The notes under the pieces: model-generated
The model's input: the letters and a program-made list of their open reading frames with translations, nothing else
Told to the model about the DNA's origin: nothing
Database searches by the model: none
Assembly (NCBI GenBank): GCA_028275425.1
Contig: JAPWUT010000061.1
Span: 1-8,641 of the forward strand
Source: Anaerolineae bacterium
GTDB lineage: Bacteria > Chloroflexota > Anaerolineae > SpSt-600
Direction: 5' to 3'
DNA length: 8,641 bases
Translations under genes and position numbers: made by a program
In this document: piece after piece, positions 1 through 7,038 of the stretch
How positions within the stretch are numbered: position 1 is the first letter of the stretch
How the letters are laid out: each line of letters opens with the position of its first letter

Positions 1-50
1 CCCCCTGGACCCCCCGTCTGCCCACCCTCGCTGGCTCAGGGTTCGCCAGC
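1..50 (+). repeat. Truncated copy (A) of a dispersed GC-rich palindromic repeat
   Basis: The window opens inside a repeat unit. Positions 1-15 are identical to 155-169 in copy B, and the following 35 bases are clearly related to 170-203. Copy A therefore lies in direct orientation to copy B with a period of 154 bp. It contains a hairpin with arms GCTGGC (30-35) and GCCAGC (45-50) and a 9-nt loop. The same stem is kept in the inverted copy at the right end (8547-8569), where it is one base pair longer. No coding potential is seen. The left part of the unit lies outside the window. Confidence 0.75.
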
Positions 51-106
51 ACTTTAGGTCCCACTCGTGGGCGGGTGACAAAAGTTGGCTGCTCTCCCCT
101 TCTTTG

Positions 107-203
107 AAAATTTTGGGGGCACATCCCCCAAACCCCCTGCCAGGGGGCCGCAGGCCCCCTGGACCCCCCTTTTCTCACCCTCATGGGCTAAGGGTTTGCC
201 AGG
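107..203 (+). repeat. Copy (B) of the palindromic repeat, with three linked hairpins
   Basis: This is the most complete repeat copy on the left. It begins with AAAATTTT, then a hairpin TTTGGGGG (112-119) / CCCCCAAA (125-132) with loop CACAT. A CCCCCT (133-138), AGGGGGCC (142-149), GGCCCCCT (153-160) series follows, in which the middle element can pair with either neighbour, so the two hairpins exclude each other. The tail (161-203) matches copy A. The first half matches the reverse complement of 8641-8601 closely, with about 24 identical bases at its start. It resembles a REP/BIME-like noncoding repeat; no transposase or open frame of its own is seen. Confidence 0.8.
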
Positions 204-324
204 GTGTTGGGGGGTAACCTCTCCCCCGGCCCCGCCAAATTTTCCCCCTTCCCTCGCGGGGAAGGGGGTCAGGGGGTTAGGTCGGGGGATGCACACCCTA
301 CGCAGCTGCTTTAATCACGGGCAG
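204..324. other. Non-coding spacer with a perfect 10-bp hairpin, upstream of the hyp promoter
   Basis: This stretch is C/G-run rich and carries no plausible gene. It includes a perfect inverted repeat with arms CCCCCTTCCC (244-253) and GGGAAGGGGG (259-268) and a 5-nt loop, preceded by AAATTTT. The AAATTTT-plus-palindrome layout is like that of the neighbouring repeat but the sequence differs, so it is probably a second repeat family. The hairpin has no T-run after it on either strand, so it is not an obvious intrinsic terminator. The G/C-run character ends near 300, just before the hyp promoter. Confidence 0.55.
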
Positions 325-353
325 TTGGCAGATGATGACCGGTGTAGTATAAT
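325..353 (+). promoter_or_regulatory. Sigma-70-type promoter of hypB-hypF
   Basis: The -35 element TTGGCA (325-330) and the -10 element TATAAT (348-353) are separated by exactly 17 bp. This is one mismatch from consensus at -35 and a perfect -10. Transcription would start near 360, leaving a leader of about 20 nt that carries the SD sequence GAGGTG (368-373), 6 nt before the hypB ATG. No operator-like inverted repeat is obvious between the promoter and the gene, though the palindromic repeats lie directly upstream. Confidence 0.8.
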
Positions 354-379
354 TTAGGCAAAACGCTGAGGTGTGGTAA

Positions 380-1036
380 ATGAAGGTCCCACTAATGAAG
401 GAAATCTTCGGGGCTAATGACCAGGTGGCTTTGGAGAATAAGGCTTTGCTTGATTCAAATAAGGTCTTTTCCGTAAACATCATGGCCTCGCCCGGAGCCG
501 GAAAAACAAGCTTTATCCTGGCAACGGTGGAACGCCTCCCTAAAAGTTTGAAGGTCGGGGTCGTTGAAGGGGATGTCGCTTCCAGCTTGGATGCCCAGAC
601 TATCGCCGCCCGGGGGTTACCCGTAGTCCAGATAAATACCGGTGGAGGTTGCCACCTGGATGCCCCCATGGTCCAATCGGCATTGAACCGCCTGCCTCTG
701 GGAGAGATAAACTTGCTTTTTGTGGAAAACGTGGGGAACCTCGTCTGCCCCGCCTATTTCTCCCTCGGAACTCACCTCAACGTCACAATTGCCAGCATCC
801 CCGAAGGCCACGATAAGCCCTACAAATACCCAGACATTTTCGCCATCGCCGATGCCATAGTCCTGAACAAGATTGACCTCTTGCCCCTGGTAGACTTTGA
901 CTTGGAGTATTTCCGGCGAGGAGTTTCCATGGTGAACCCCGAAGTCCCGCTCTTCCCAATTTCTTGCAAAACGGGGGAAGGGCTTGAGGAGTGGGTGAGG
1001 TGGCTTTTACTGAAGGTAAAGGACGCCTTCTCATAG
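380..1036 (+). CDS. hypB: Hydrogenase/urease nickel-incorporation GTPase HypB
   Basis: HypB is a cytoplasmic SIMIBI-class GTPase that, with HypA, supplies nickel to the [NiFe]-hydrogenase large subunit. The 218-residue product has the full GTPase core: P-loop ASPGAGKT (36-43), the switch region ENVGNLVCP (116-124), guanine-specificity motif NKID (163-166) and SCKTGEG (195-201). The shared metal site at the dimer interface is intact as Cys91-His92 (in TGGGCHLDAP) and Cys123. The N-terminus lacks both the CxxCGC nickel site and the His-rich stretch found in some HypB proteins, so this is the short form without a nickel-storage tail. The start ATG has SD GAGGTG 6 nt upstream and a strong promoter before it. 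The 3' end overlaps hypF. No hypA precedes it; palindromic repeats do. A function for urease instead cannot be excluded from HypB alone, but hypF next door argues for hydrogenase. Confidence 0.96.
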   Translation: MKVPLMKEIFGANDQVALENKALLDSNKVFSVNIMASPGAGKTSFILATVERLPKSLKVGVVEGDVASSLDAQTIAARGLPVVQINTGGGCHLDAPMVQSALNRLPLGEINLLFVENVGNLVCPAYFSLGTHLNVTIASIPEGHDKPYKYPDIFAIADAIVLNKIDLLPLVDFDLEYFRRGVSMVNPEVPLFPISCKTGEGLEEWVRWLLLKVKDAFS

Positions 1037-3279
1037 AAATCAAGGGTGCCGTACAGGGGGTAGGATTCCGACCCTTCGTCTACAGGCTCGCTACCAGCCT
1101 CGGCCTATCCGGCTGGGTCGTAAACGATACCAGGGGGGTGCTGATTGAGGTAGAAGGGGAAAAGGCTTCCCTTGAGGAGTTCTTGAGGAGGTTGCCTGCC
1201 GAAAAGCCCCCAAGAGCGATAATCAACACCCTCAAATTTACTTGGCTTGAGCCCATAGGCTATACAAGCTTTGAAATCCGCCACAGCTTGGAAGAAGGCG
1301 AGAAGACCGTCCTGGTCTTGCCCGATATCGCTACTTGCCCCGATTGCCTGGCCGAAGTTTTCAACCCTGCCGACCGGCGTTACCGCTATCCTTTCACCAA
1401 TTGCACCAATTGCGGCCCCCGCTTCAGCATAATCCTATCCTTGCCTTACGACCGGCCCAATACTTCCATGCGCATTTTCACCATGTGCCCGGATTGTGAA
1501 GAGGAGTACCATAATCCTTCCGACCGGCGCTTCCATGCTCAGCCCAATGCTTGCCCGGTTTGCGGACCTCATTTGGAGCTTTGGAATCCCAAAGGGGAGG
1601 TTTTGGCCACCGGGGATGAGGCTTTGCGTTCGGCAGCAGCTGCCTTAAGGGAGGGGAAAATACTGGCTGTGAAAGGGCTCGGAGGCTTCCACCTAATGGT
1701 TGATGCCCGCAATTCCGATGCTATCCGGCGCCTTCGGGAGAGGAAGCCTCGCCGGGATAAACCTTTCGCTCTGATGGTTCGGGATTTGGAGCAGGCTCGC
1801 CTCCTCTGCGAGCTAACCCCTGAGGCCGAGCTTTTCCTCGCTTCACCTGAGGCCCCGATTGTCCTTTTGCCTCGCAAGCCGGGTGCACCGGTAGCCGAAG
1901 AAGTAGCTCCAGGAAACCCTTACTTGGGAATAATGCTCCCCTATACGCCACTGCACCACCTTCTCTTGAGGGAGATAGACTTCCCGGTAGTAGCTACGAG
2001 CGGTAATTTGACCGATGAGCCTATCTGCACCGATGAGAGGGAAGCCCTCAAGCGGCTGGGGCACATCGCTGAGCTTTTCTTAGTCCACAACCGGCCCATA
2101 GTGCGCCACGTTGATGACAGTGTGGCTTGGATAGTGCGGGGGAAGCCTCGCCTATTGCGGAGGGCAAGGGGCTTTGCTCCCCTGCCAGTCCTCCTCTCCA
2201 GACCAATCCCCTCCATCTTAGCGGTGGGGGCGCACCTCAAGAACACAATCGCCCTTAGCGTCGGCAACCAAGTCTTCATAAGCCAGCACATCGGGGATTT
2301 GGAGACCCAGGAGGCATTCCAAGCCTTTGAAAGGGTAATAGCCGATTTTCTCCGCCTCTATGAGGCAACCCCTGTTGCCATAGCCCATGACCTCCACCCC
2401 GATTATCTTTCAACCCTTTGGGCCCGCAATCACTCCGAAGTGCCTCTCATCCCGGTCCAGCACCACCACGCCCACTTGGCCTCCTGCCTTGCGGAGAACC
2501 AAGTGGACGGAGAAGCCTTAGGGGTTACGTGGGATGGCACCGGCTATGGGGTTGATGGGACGATATGGGGAGGGGAATTTCTCCTGGGGGATGCTTCGGG
2601 GTTCAAGCGCGTAGCGCACTTGCGTCCATTCCGCCTTCCGGGTGGGGAGGCAGCAGTAAAGGAACCCCGCCGCACGGCTTTCGCTTTGCTTTGGGAACTA
2701 TATGGCCAAGAGGCCACCGCTATGGATGATTTGCCCCCAATTGCTTCAATCCCCGCTTCCGAACGTAAAATCTTGGCCAAGATGCTGGAAAGGGGCCTCA
2801 ATTCCCCTGTAACCACCAGTGTCGGCCGCCTCTTTGACGCTGTATCGGCTTTGGCGGGGATATGCCAGAAAGTGAGCTTTGAGGGACAGGCCGCTATGGC
2901 CCTGGAGTTCGCTTTTGACCCCTCCTGCACGGATTCTTACCCGGTAGTTTTTGAGGAGAGAGATGGAGTCTTGGTTCTGGACTGGAGGCCAATCGTAGAA
3001 GGGGTAGTGGAAGATTGGAGGCGAGGGAGGGACCGAGGCATAATTTCGGCCCGCTTCCACAACGCTTTGGTGGAAAGCATAATCCAGGTAGCCTTAAGGG
3101 TGGGAAACGAAAAGGTTGCCCTTACCGGCGGTTGCTTCCAGAACCGAATCCTGACGGAAAAAACCGCCATGCGCCTGGAGCAAGAAGGCTTCCAGGTCCT
3201 CCTCCACTCCCAAGTGCCGCCGAACGATGGTGGCATAAGCCTGGGGCAAGTAGTAGTGGCCGCTTGCAGGTTAAAATAA
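991..3279 (+). CDS. hypF: Carbamoyltransferase HypF, [NiFe]-hydrogenase maturation
   Basis: HypF uses carbamoyl phosphate and ATP to make carbamoyl-adenylate and passes the carbamoyl group to the C-terminal Cys of HypE, the source of the active-site cyanide ligands. The 762 residues (numbered from GTG at 991) show the full domain order. An acylphosphatase domain occupies about 13-98, with VQGVGFRPFVYRLA and catalytic Arg27 and Asn45. Two CX2CX18CX2C zinc fingers follow (Cys116/119/138/141 and Cys166/169/188/191). A YrdC-like domain spans about 208-395 (KGLGGFHL 228-235, SGN 337-339). A Kae1-like domain runs from about 408 to 762, with HHHAH 491-495, GGCFQN 713-718 and PNDGG 744-748. Length matches the family. 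An in-frame TGA at 985-987 and no later start before the catalytic Arg leave only GTG 991 or GTG 1000. The latter is better spaced (9 nt) from GAGGA (986-990). Either way the start lies inside hypB, so the two are probably translationally coupled. Confidence 0.97.
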   Translation: MGEVAFTEGKGRLLIEIKGAVQGVGFRPFVYRLATSLGLSGWVVNDTRGVLIEVEGEKASLEEFLRRLPAEKPPRAIINTLKFTWLEPIGYTSFEIRHSLEEGEKTVLVLPDIATCPDCLAEVFNPADRRYRYPFTNCTNCGPRFSIILSLPYDRPNTSMRIFTMCPDCEEEYHNPSDRRFHAQPNACPVCGPHLELWNPKGEVLATGDEALRSAAAALREGKILAVKGLGGFHLMVDARNSDAIRRLRERKPRRDKPFALMVRDLEQARLLCELTPEAELFLASPEAPIVLLPRKPGAPVAEEVAPGNPYLGIMLPYTPLHHLLLREIDFPVVATSGNLTDEPICTDEREALKRLGHIAELFLVHNRPIVRHVDDSVAWIVRGKPRLLRRARGFAPLPVLLSRPIPSILAVGAHLKNTIALSVGNQVFISQHIGDLETQEAFQAFERVIADFLRLYEATPVAIAHDLHPDYLSTLWARNHSEVPLIPVQHHHAHLASCLAENQVDGEALGVTWDGTGYGVDGTIWGGEFLLGDASGFKRVAHLRPFRLPGGEAAVKEPRRTAFALLWELYGQEATAMDDLPPIASIPASERKILAKMLERGLNSPVTTSVGRLFDAVSALAGICQKVSFEGQAAMALEFAFDPSCTDSYPVVFEERDGVLVLDWRPIVEGVVEDWRRGRDRGIISARFHNALVESIIQVALRVGNEKVALTGGCFQNRILTEKTAMRLEQEGFQVLLHSQVPPNDGGISLGQVVVAACRLK

Positions 3280-3317
3280 AGCCCCCCGGCAGCCCTGCAT
3301 TTGAGCTACCGGGAGGC
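3271..3317 (-). terminator. Intrinsic terminator of the six-gene minus-strand operon
   Basis: In the minus-strand transcript, the arm 3317-3306 (GCCTCCCGGTAG) pairs with 3292-3281 (CTGCCGGGGGGC) over 12 positions, two of them G-U. The loop is 13 nt and TTTATTTTAA (3280-3271) follows. The two non-Watson-Crick positions are wobble pairs only in the minus-strand RNA (they would be A-C mismatches in plus-strand RNA), which supports this orientation. It lies just beyond the fabH stop codon. The U-tract falls inside the last codons of hypF on the opposite strand. Confidence 0.75.
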
Positions 3318-3345
3318 CTCTCAGTAGGCAATCAGGCCTTTATTT
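3313..3345 (+). terminator. Probable intrinsic terminator of hypB-hypF
   Basis: On the plus strand GAGGCCT (3313-3319) can pair with AGGCCTT (3334-3340), six Watson-Crick pairs plus one G-U, around a 14-nt loop. TTTATTT (3339-3345) follows at once. It lies 34 nt past the hypF stop and runs into the last codons of convergent fabH. The stem is short, so efficiency is uncertain. It shares bases 3313-3317 with the minus-strand terminator, so the two structures compete. Confidence 0.5.
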
Positions 3346-4479
3346 GCGGCGAATTTTGAGGTTTTTCCCCCAGGATTTCATGGTGTAAAGGGGCAGCAGA
3401 AGCGTTCCGCCAATGTTTGCGGCTGCCCTCTGTACCCTCTTCAGCATGGACAAAGCTTTGGCCGGCTCTACTACGAAGAAGGGGATAGCCTCTGCCACAC
3501 CCCACTTTACAGCGCAAGCACCCCAGGTAAGGCCAGCTCCGAAGCTCACCATGATTATGTTATCCCCATCCTTAATCCGGCCTTCCTCTATAGCTTCGCA
3601 CAAGGCTACGGGGATTGAGGCCGCCGAGGTGTTCCCGTATCGGTCAAGGTTTATGTAGAACTTCTCCATAGGGATGCCAAGCTCTTTCGCTGCCGCTTGG
3701 ATTATCCGGATGTTAGCCTGGTGAGGGATTATGAGGCTGACTTCATCGGGGAGGAGGCCTGAGGAAGCCATTATTTCCCTAACCGACTGCACCATAACCC
3801 TCACGGCGAACTTGAAGACCCTCGGCCCATCCATCCTTATGTAGTTAAGCTTGCGGTCCAGCACTTCTTGGGAGAATGGGTATTTGCTCCCGCCTCCGTA
3901 GGCGATGAGGGCATCGGCCTGGGAACCATCGGAGCCCAGGAGGAAGGAGATTACTCCGGTTGGGTAATCGCTGGGCTGGAGGACTACTGCTCCAGCAGCA
4001 TCGCCAAAGAGCACGCAAGTATTGCGGTCGGTCCAATCAATGAATTTGGAGATGATTTCAGTTCCGATGACCAAAATGTTCCTGTAAGCTCCGGTGGCGA
4101 TGAACTGAGTGGCGACGGCCAAGGCGTATAGGAAGCCAGTGCAACCGGCTCTCAAGTCAAAAGCGGGGACGTATTTTGCCCCCAGCATATCCTGGACAAG
4201 GCTGGCGGCCGCAGGCAGGTGGTAATCGGGGGAAGAAGTGGCTAAGATTATGAGGTCAAGGTCCTGGGGGGAGATGCCTGCCCGGCTTAAAGCCTGCTTA
4301 GCTGCCTCCACCGACATCGTGGATGCGGTCTCTTCCGGGGCAGCGATGCGCCTCTCCCTGATTCCGGTCCTTTCCAGAATCCATTCGTTTGATGTTTCCA
4401 CCATCTTCTCCAGGTCAAAGTTTGTGAGCACTTTGGCCGGAGCGTATTTGCCCCACCCAGTTATCCTGGCGTACTTCAT
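3340..4479 (-). CDS. fabH: Beta-ketoacyl-ACP synthase III (FabH-like) with C-terminal extension
   Basis: KAS III condenses an acyl-CoA primer with malonyl-ACP to start fatty-acid synthesis. From ATG at 4479 the product has 379 residues. The catalytic triad is complete: Cys113 in AGCTGF, His253 in PHQAN and Asn283 in GNTSAAS. GDAAGAVVL and FGAGLTWGA are also typical. I chose ATG 4479 because AAGGAGG (4494-4488) sits 8 nt before it; an in-frame GTG at 4488 lies inside that SD and is unlikely. Usual FabH proteins (about 310-330 residues) end just after the GLTWGA...W motif. This one continues for about 53 residues (327-379), with a hydrophobic patch near 352-366 and a basic tail ending KIRRK. 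It is the last gene of the operon, 49 nt after the kinase gene and directly before the terminator. The chemistry is secure; whether it primes bulk fatty-acid synthesis or makes a special acyl product is open, since no other fab genes are adjacent. Confidence 0.92.
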   Translation of the reverse strand: MKYARITGWGKYAPAKVLTNFDLEKMVETSNEWILERTGIRERRIAAPEETASTMSVEAAKQALSRAGISPQDLDLIILATSSPDYHLPAAASLVQDMLGAKYVPAFDLRAGCTGFLYALAVATQFIATGAYRNILVIGTEIISKFIDWTDRNTCVLFGDAAGAVVLQPSDYPTGVISFLLGSDGSQADALIAYGGGSKYPFSQEVLDRKLNYIRMDGPRVFKFAVRVMVQSVREIMASSGLLPDEVSLIIPHQANIRIIQAAAKELGIPMEKFYINLDRYGNTSAASIPVALCEAIEEGRIKDGDNIIMVSFGAGLTWGACAVKWGVAEAIPFFVVEPAKALSMLKRVQRAAANIGGTLLLPLYTMKSWGKNLKIRRK

Positions 4480-4528
4480 ACCCACCACCTCCTTTTTAAG
4501 GGTAAAACCCCATTCCTTAGCCGAGGTT

Positions 4529-6202
4529 TCACCGCCGCATCCCCAAGAGGATGGAGAGGAAGAGCCAGATTCCGAGGAAAGCGGAGAGCACGAATACGAA
4601 GGCTAATAGCCACATCCCCCACCTTGCCTGGCTTATGACCGGCCAAGCGGCAATCATAACGGCCGAGGAGATGATGAAGGCGGCCAGGAGGATGCTCAAG
4701 GCCAGGCGGTTAGTGCCCTCCCGGAAGCGGCGCCCGAGCTCCCCTGCCTCTTTAATGCCAACGCTTAGCCTCAAATCCCCCCTTTCCGCTTGCTCTATGA
4801 GGGCTGGGAGGCGGCGTGGAATGGCTTCAAAGAAATCGGTCCAGAAGACGAATTCCCGCAAGAACCTTTCCCCAAAGGTTGCCGGTGAAAACATCTGGAT
4901 TATGAACCGCCGGATGTAAGGCTTGCTCACGGCGAAGATGTCAAAATCGGGGTCAAGCTTAAGCCCAACCCCTTCCATCATCCCCAAAGTTTTGCCCAGA
5001 AGCCAGAACCGGGAAGGGAGGCGCAGGTTGTAGCGGTAGGTCAAGGGCGTGACATCTTCCATAAGCTCGGTGGCTCGGAGGTACTTTAGGGGCACGCCAA
5101 AGTATTTCCCCAAAAGCCTGGAAATATCGCGAGCCAAGGCCGTTCTATCTATCCCCGGCCTTGCTGCCCCCATGTTTATGAGCTGTTCCACAACCCCTTC
5201 CGCATCCATCCTCACGGCAAAAATGTAGAGGCGGATAAGGTCCTCCTTATCCTGGCGGCTCAAGTATCCCACCATACCGAAGTCCATCGCCCCTATGACC
5301 CCACCTTCCATCACGAAAAAGTTTCCCGGATGGGGATCGGCGTGGAAGAATCCGTCCACCAGCACCTCTTTGATTATTATCCGTGCCGCATTTAGAGCGA
5401 TGGTATGGCGGTCAATCCCGGCAGCATCAATGGCTTCAACGTCGTCAATCTTTATCCCCTCAAGCCTTTCCATAACCAAGACCTTGGGGGTGGTGTAATC
5501 CCAGTAGATTTTGGGGATGTAGAGGAAGGGCTCATCGCGGAAATTCTCGCGGAAGCGCTCGGCGTTCAGGCCTTCCCGGATGTAGTTAAGCTCGTTCCTG
5601 AGGGTGAAGGAGAATTCGTCCACGATTTCCACAGGGTCGTAAAATTCCCTCAAGGGGGTCTGGCGGGCGATGTAGGCCAGCTCGCTTAGGATTTCCAAGT
5701 CTTTCTCAATTATAGCCTCAATCCCAGGCCGCTGGACTTTAACCACGACTTTTTCCCCGGAAGGGAGCGTTGCTTTATGGACTTGCGCTAAGGAAGCGGC
5801 GGCAATGGGTTCGGGGTCAAAGGAGGCGAAAACCTTGCTTATGGAGGTCCCAAGCTCCTCCTCCACAAGGGCCTGAACCCTTTCCCAAGGGGATGGAGGG
5901 ACTGTATCTTGAAGCTTGGCTAACTCCCTTATGTAGGCCGGCGGCAGAAGGTCGGGGCGGGTACTCAAGATTTGGCCGAACTTGATGAAAGTTGGGCCCA
6001 GCTCCTCTAAGGCCATCCTGAGCCTCTGGGGGGCACCGAGCCTGGCCACTTCTTCGGTGTGGAAGCGCTTGGGGAAAGGGAGGACTCTACCTGCTCCTAC
6101 TCGCTCAAAAAGCTCATCCACTCCGTATTTTACCAAGATGCCAACAATTTCCCGGTATCGGCCGAGGTGGGCATAAGTTCGGAAGAAGGGGAACAAATTC
6201 AC
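4529..6202 (-). CDS. ABC1/UbiB (AarF/COQ8) family atypical kinase, membrane-anchored
   Basis: This family has a protein-kinase-like fold with ATPase activity and supports quinone or other isoprenoid-lipid handling at membranes; its exact substrate is unsettled. The 557-residue product carries the family hallmarks: KFGQ (74-77) in the N-terminal extension, the Ala-rich nucleotide loop AAAS (134-137) replacing a Gly-rich loop, Lys155 in VVVKVQRPG, the catalytic stretch HADPHPGN (287-294) and Asp307 of DFG. Two hydrophobic helices at about 500-523 and 528-553 anchor the C-terminus. Length is normal. The GTG start (6202) overlaps the patatin stop as GTGA, indicating translational coupling. A TTG two codons later (6196), preceded by GGGAGG (6207-6202), is an alternative. 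I leave the symbol blank because no quinone-synthesis genes are nearby, and the neighbours suggest a role in lipid handling rather than ubiquinone synthesis specifically. Confidence 0.93.
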   Translation of the reverse strand: MNLFPFFRTYAHLGRYREIVGILVKYGVDELFERVGAGRVLPFPKRFHTEEVARLGAPQRLRMALEELGPTFIKFGQILSTRPDLLPPAYIRELAKLQDTVPPSPWERVQALVEEELGTSISKVFASFDPEPIAAASLAQVHKATLPSGEKVVVKVQRPGIEAIIEKDLEILSELAYIARQTPLREFYDPVEIVDEFSFTLRNELNYIREGLNAERFRENFRDEPFLYIPKIYWDYTTPKVLVMERLEGIKIDDVEAIDAAGIDRHTIALNAARIIIKEVLVDGFFHADPHPGNFFVMEGGVIGAMDFGMVGYLSRQDKEDLIRLYIFAVRMDAEGVVEQLINMGAARPGIDRTALARDISRLLGKYFGVPLKYLRATELMEDVTPLTYRYNLRLPSRFWLLGKTLGMMEGVGLKLDPDFDIFAVSKPYIRRFIIQMFSPATFGERFLREFVFWTDFFEAIPRRLPALIEQAERGDLRLSVGIKEAGELGRRFREGTNRLALSILLAAFIISSAVMIAAWPVISQARWGMWLLAFVFVLSAFLGIWLFLSILLGMRR

Positions 6203-7038
6203 CTCCCTCTGAGGAGGCGAGGCCTTAGGAGTTTCCGCAAGGCGGGGATTTTTTCCTTGGTCTCCTTATACCCGGCTTCTATAATCTCCGGAGCTTTGTG
6301 GAAGCCCCAGAGGAGGGAGACATCGCCGTTTACCGGAGGGCAGAGCAAGAGGTCGGGAGAAGCCTCTTCAAGTTTGCTCTCCCGAATCTTCTTAGCCATG
6401 ACTTCCACCGTCCTCCAGAGGACGGAGAAGACGGGAGGGGTTCTGTTGGATATTATCGGGGACTTTTCCTCTTCTACCCCCACATCCACGGCTACAACCA
6501 CATCGGCTCCCATGCGTCGGACCACATCGGCCGGGAGGTGGTTGAGGATTCCTCCGTCTACCAGGACTTTATCCCCCAGGGTATACGGGGCAAAGAGGCC
6601 GGGGACAGAGACCGTAGCCCTTATCGCATCCACAATCCTACCTTCCCTTATGACCACCTCCTCCCCGCTGACCAGGTCCACGGCCACTAAGGCCAAGGGG
6701 ATGCGTGTATCGTTGAAGGTAGCATTGCCGAACTTTTCCTCAAAGTAATCCATGAACTTTTTCCCCTCAAACAGGCCCTTCCAGGGGAGGGAAAAGTCCA
6801 CCAAAAGGCTGGCCATGGAGGTAAATTTCCCCATTCTAAGAGCTTCAGCCTCTATCTGGGCGGGCGTGTAGCCCAAAGCATAGGCTGCGGCGATGAAGCC
6901 GCCCATGCTTGTTCCGGCAATGAAGTCAATTTTTATGCCTTCTTCTTCAAGGGCTTTAAGCACTCCTATGTGAGCCAGCCCTCTTGCTCCGCCTCCGCTC
7001 AGAGCTAACCCCAAAGTTGGCTTTAACTTAAACCTCAT
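6199..7038 (-). CDS. Patatin-like phospholipase (RssA/NTE-type serine esterase)
   Basis: Patatin-domain enzymes hydrolyse acyl esters of phospholipids or neutral lipids with a Ser-Asp dyad. In this 279-residue product the oxyanion-hole motif GGGARG is at 15-20, the nucleophile Ser44 lies in GTSMG (42-46), and Asp161 lies in DGG (161-163). The motif order and spacing are those of an active enzyme, and the length fits the small bacterial RssA-like branch. No signal peptide or membrane helix is seen, so it should act in the cytoplasm or at the inner membrane face. The ATG overlaps the BON-gene stop as ATGA (7038-7035), with only a weak SD, so translation probably depends on the upstream gene. 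Its own stop overlaps the kinase start. Phospholipase or lysophospholipase activity is the likeliest; a role on storage lipid or polyester granules is possible given the phasin-like gene but is inference. Confidence 0.93.
   Translation of the reverse strand: MRFKLKPTLGLALSGGGARGLAHIGVLKALEEEGIKIDFIAGTSMGGFIAAAYALGYTPAQIEAEALRMGKFTSMASLLVDFSLPWKGLFEGKKFMDYFEEKFGNATFNDTRIPLALVAVDLVSGEEVVIREGRIVDAIRATVSVPGLFAPYTLGDKVLVDGGILNHLPADVVRRMGADVVVAVDVGVEEEKSPIISNRTPPVFSVLWRTVEVMAKKIRESKLEEASPDLLLCPPVNGDVSLLWGFHKAPEIIEAGYKETKEKIPALRKLLRPRLLRGR

Noticed and set aside
1..203. CRISPR array
   Set aside because: The repeated units are about 154 bp apart, diverged and internally palindromic; there are no short identical repeats with unique spacers and no cas gene.
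54..357. Open frames on both strands across the left repeat region
   Set aside because: They encode Pro/Gly/Ala-rich low-complexity peptides produced by C/G runs, lack SD sites, and coincide with repeat hairpins and the hyp promoter.
1569..2291. Several minus-strand open frames inside hypF
   Set aside because: They are antisense to the YrdC-like and Kae1-like coding regions, overlap each other and are rich in Ser/Arg without any motif.
3015..3359. Plus-strand open frame overlapping the end of hypF
   Set aside because: It is a shifted frame inside the conserved Kae1-like domain of HypF and encodes a low-complexity Pro/Gly/Arg-rich peptide.
4480..4528. Separate promoter or leader element for fabH
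   Set aside because: The 49-nt gap holds a strong SD but no hexamer pair with proper spacing; the gene is best read as the last in the operon.
6059..6748. 229-codon plus-strand open frame opposite the patatin and kinase genes
   Set aside because: It is antisense to two genes with intact catalytic motifs; its Ser/Thr-rich product shows no domain and it has no promoter or SD.
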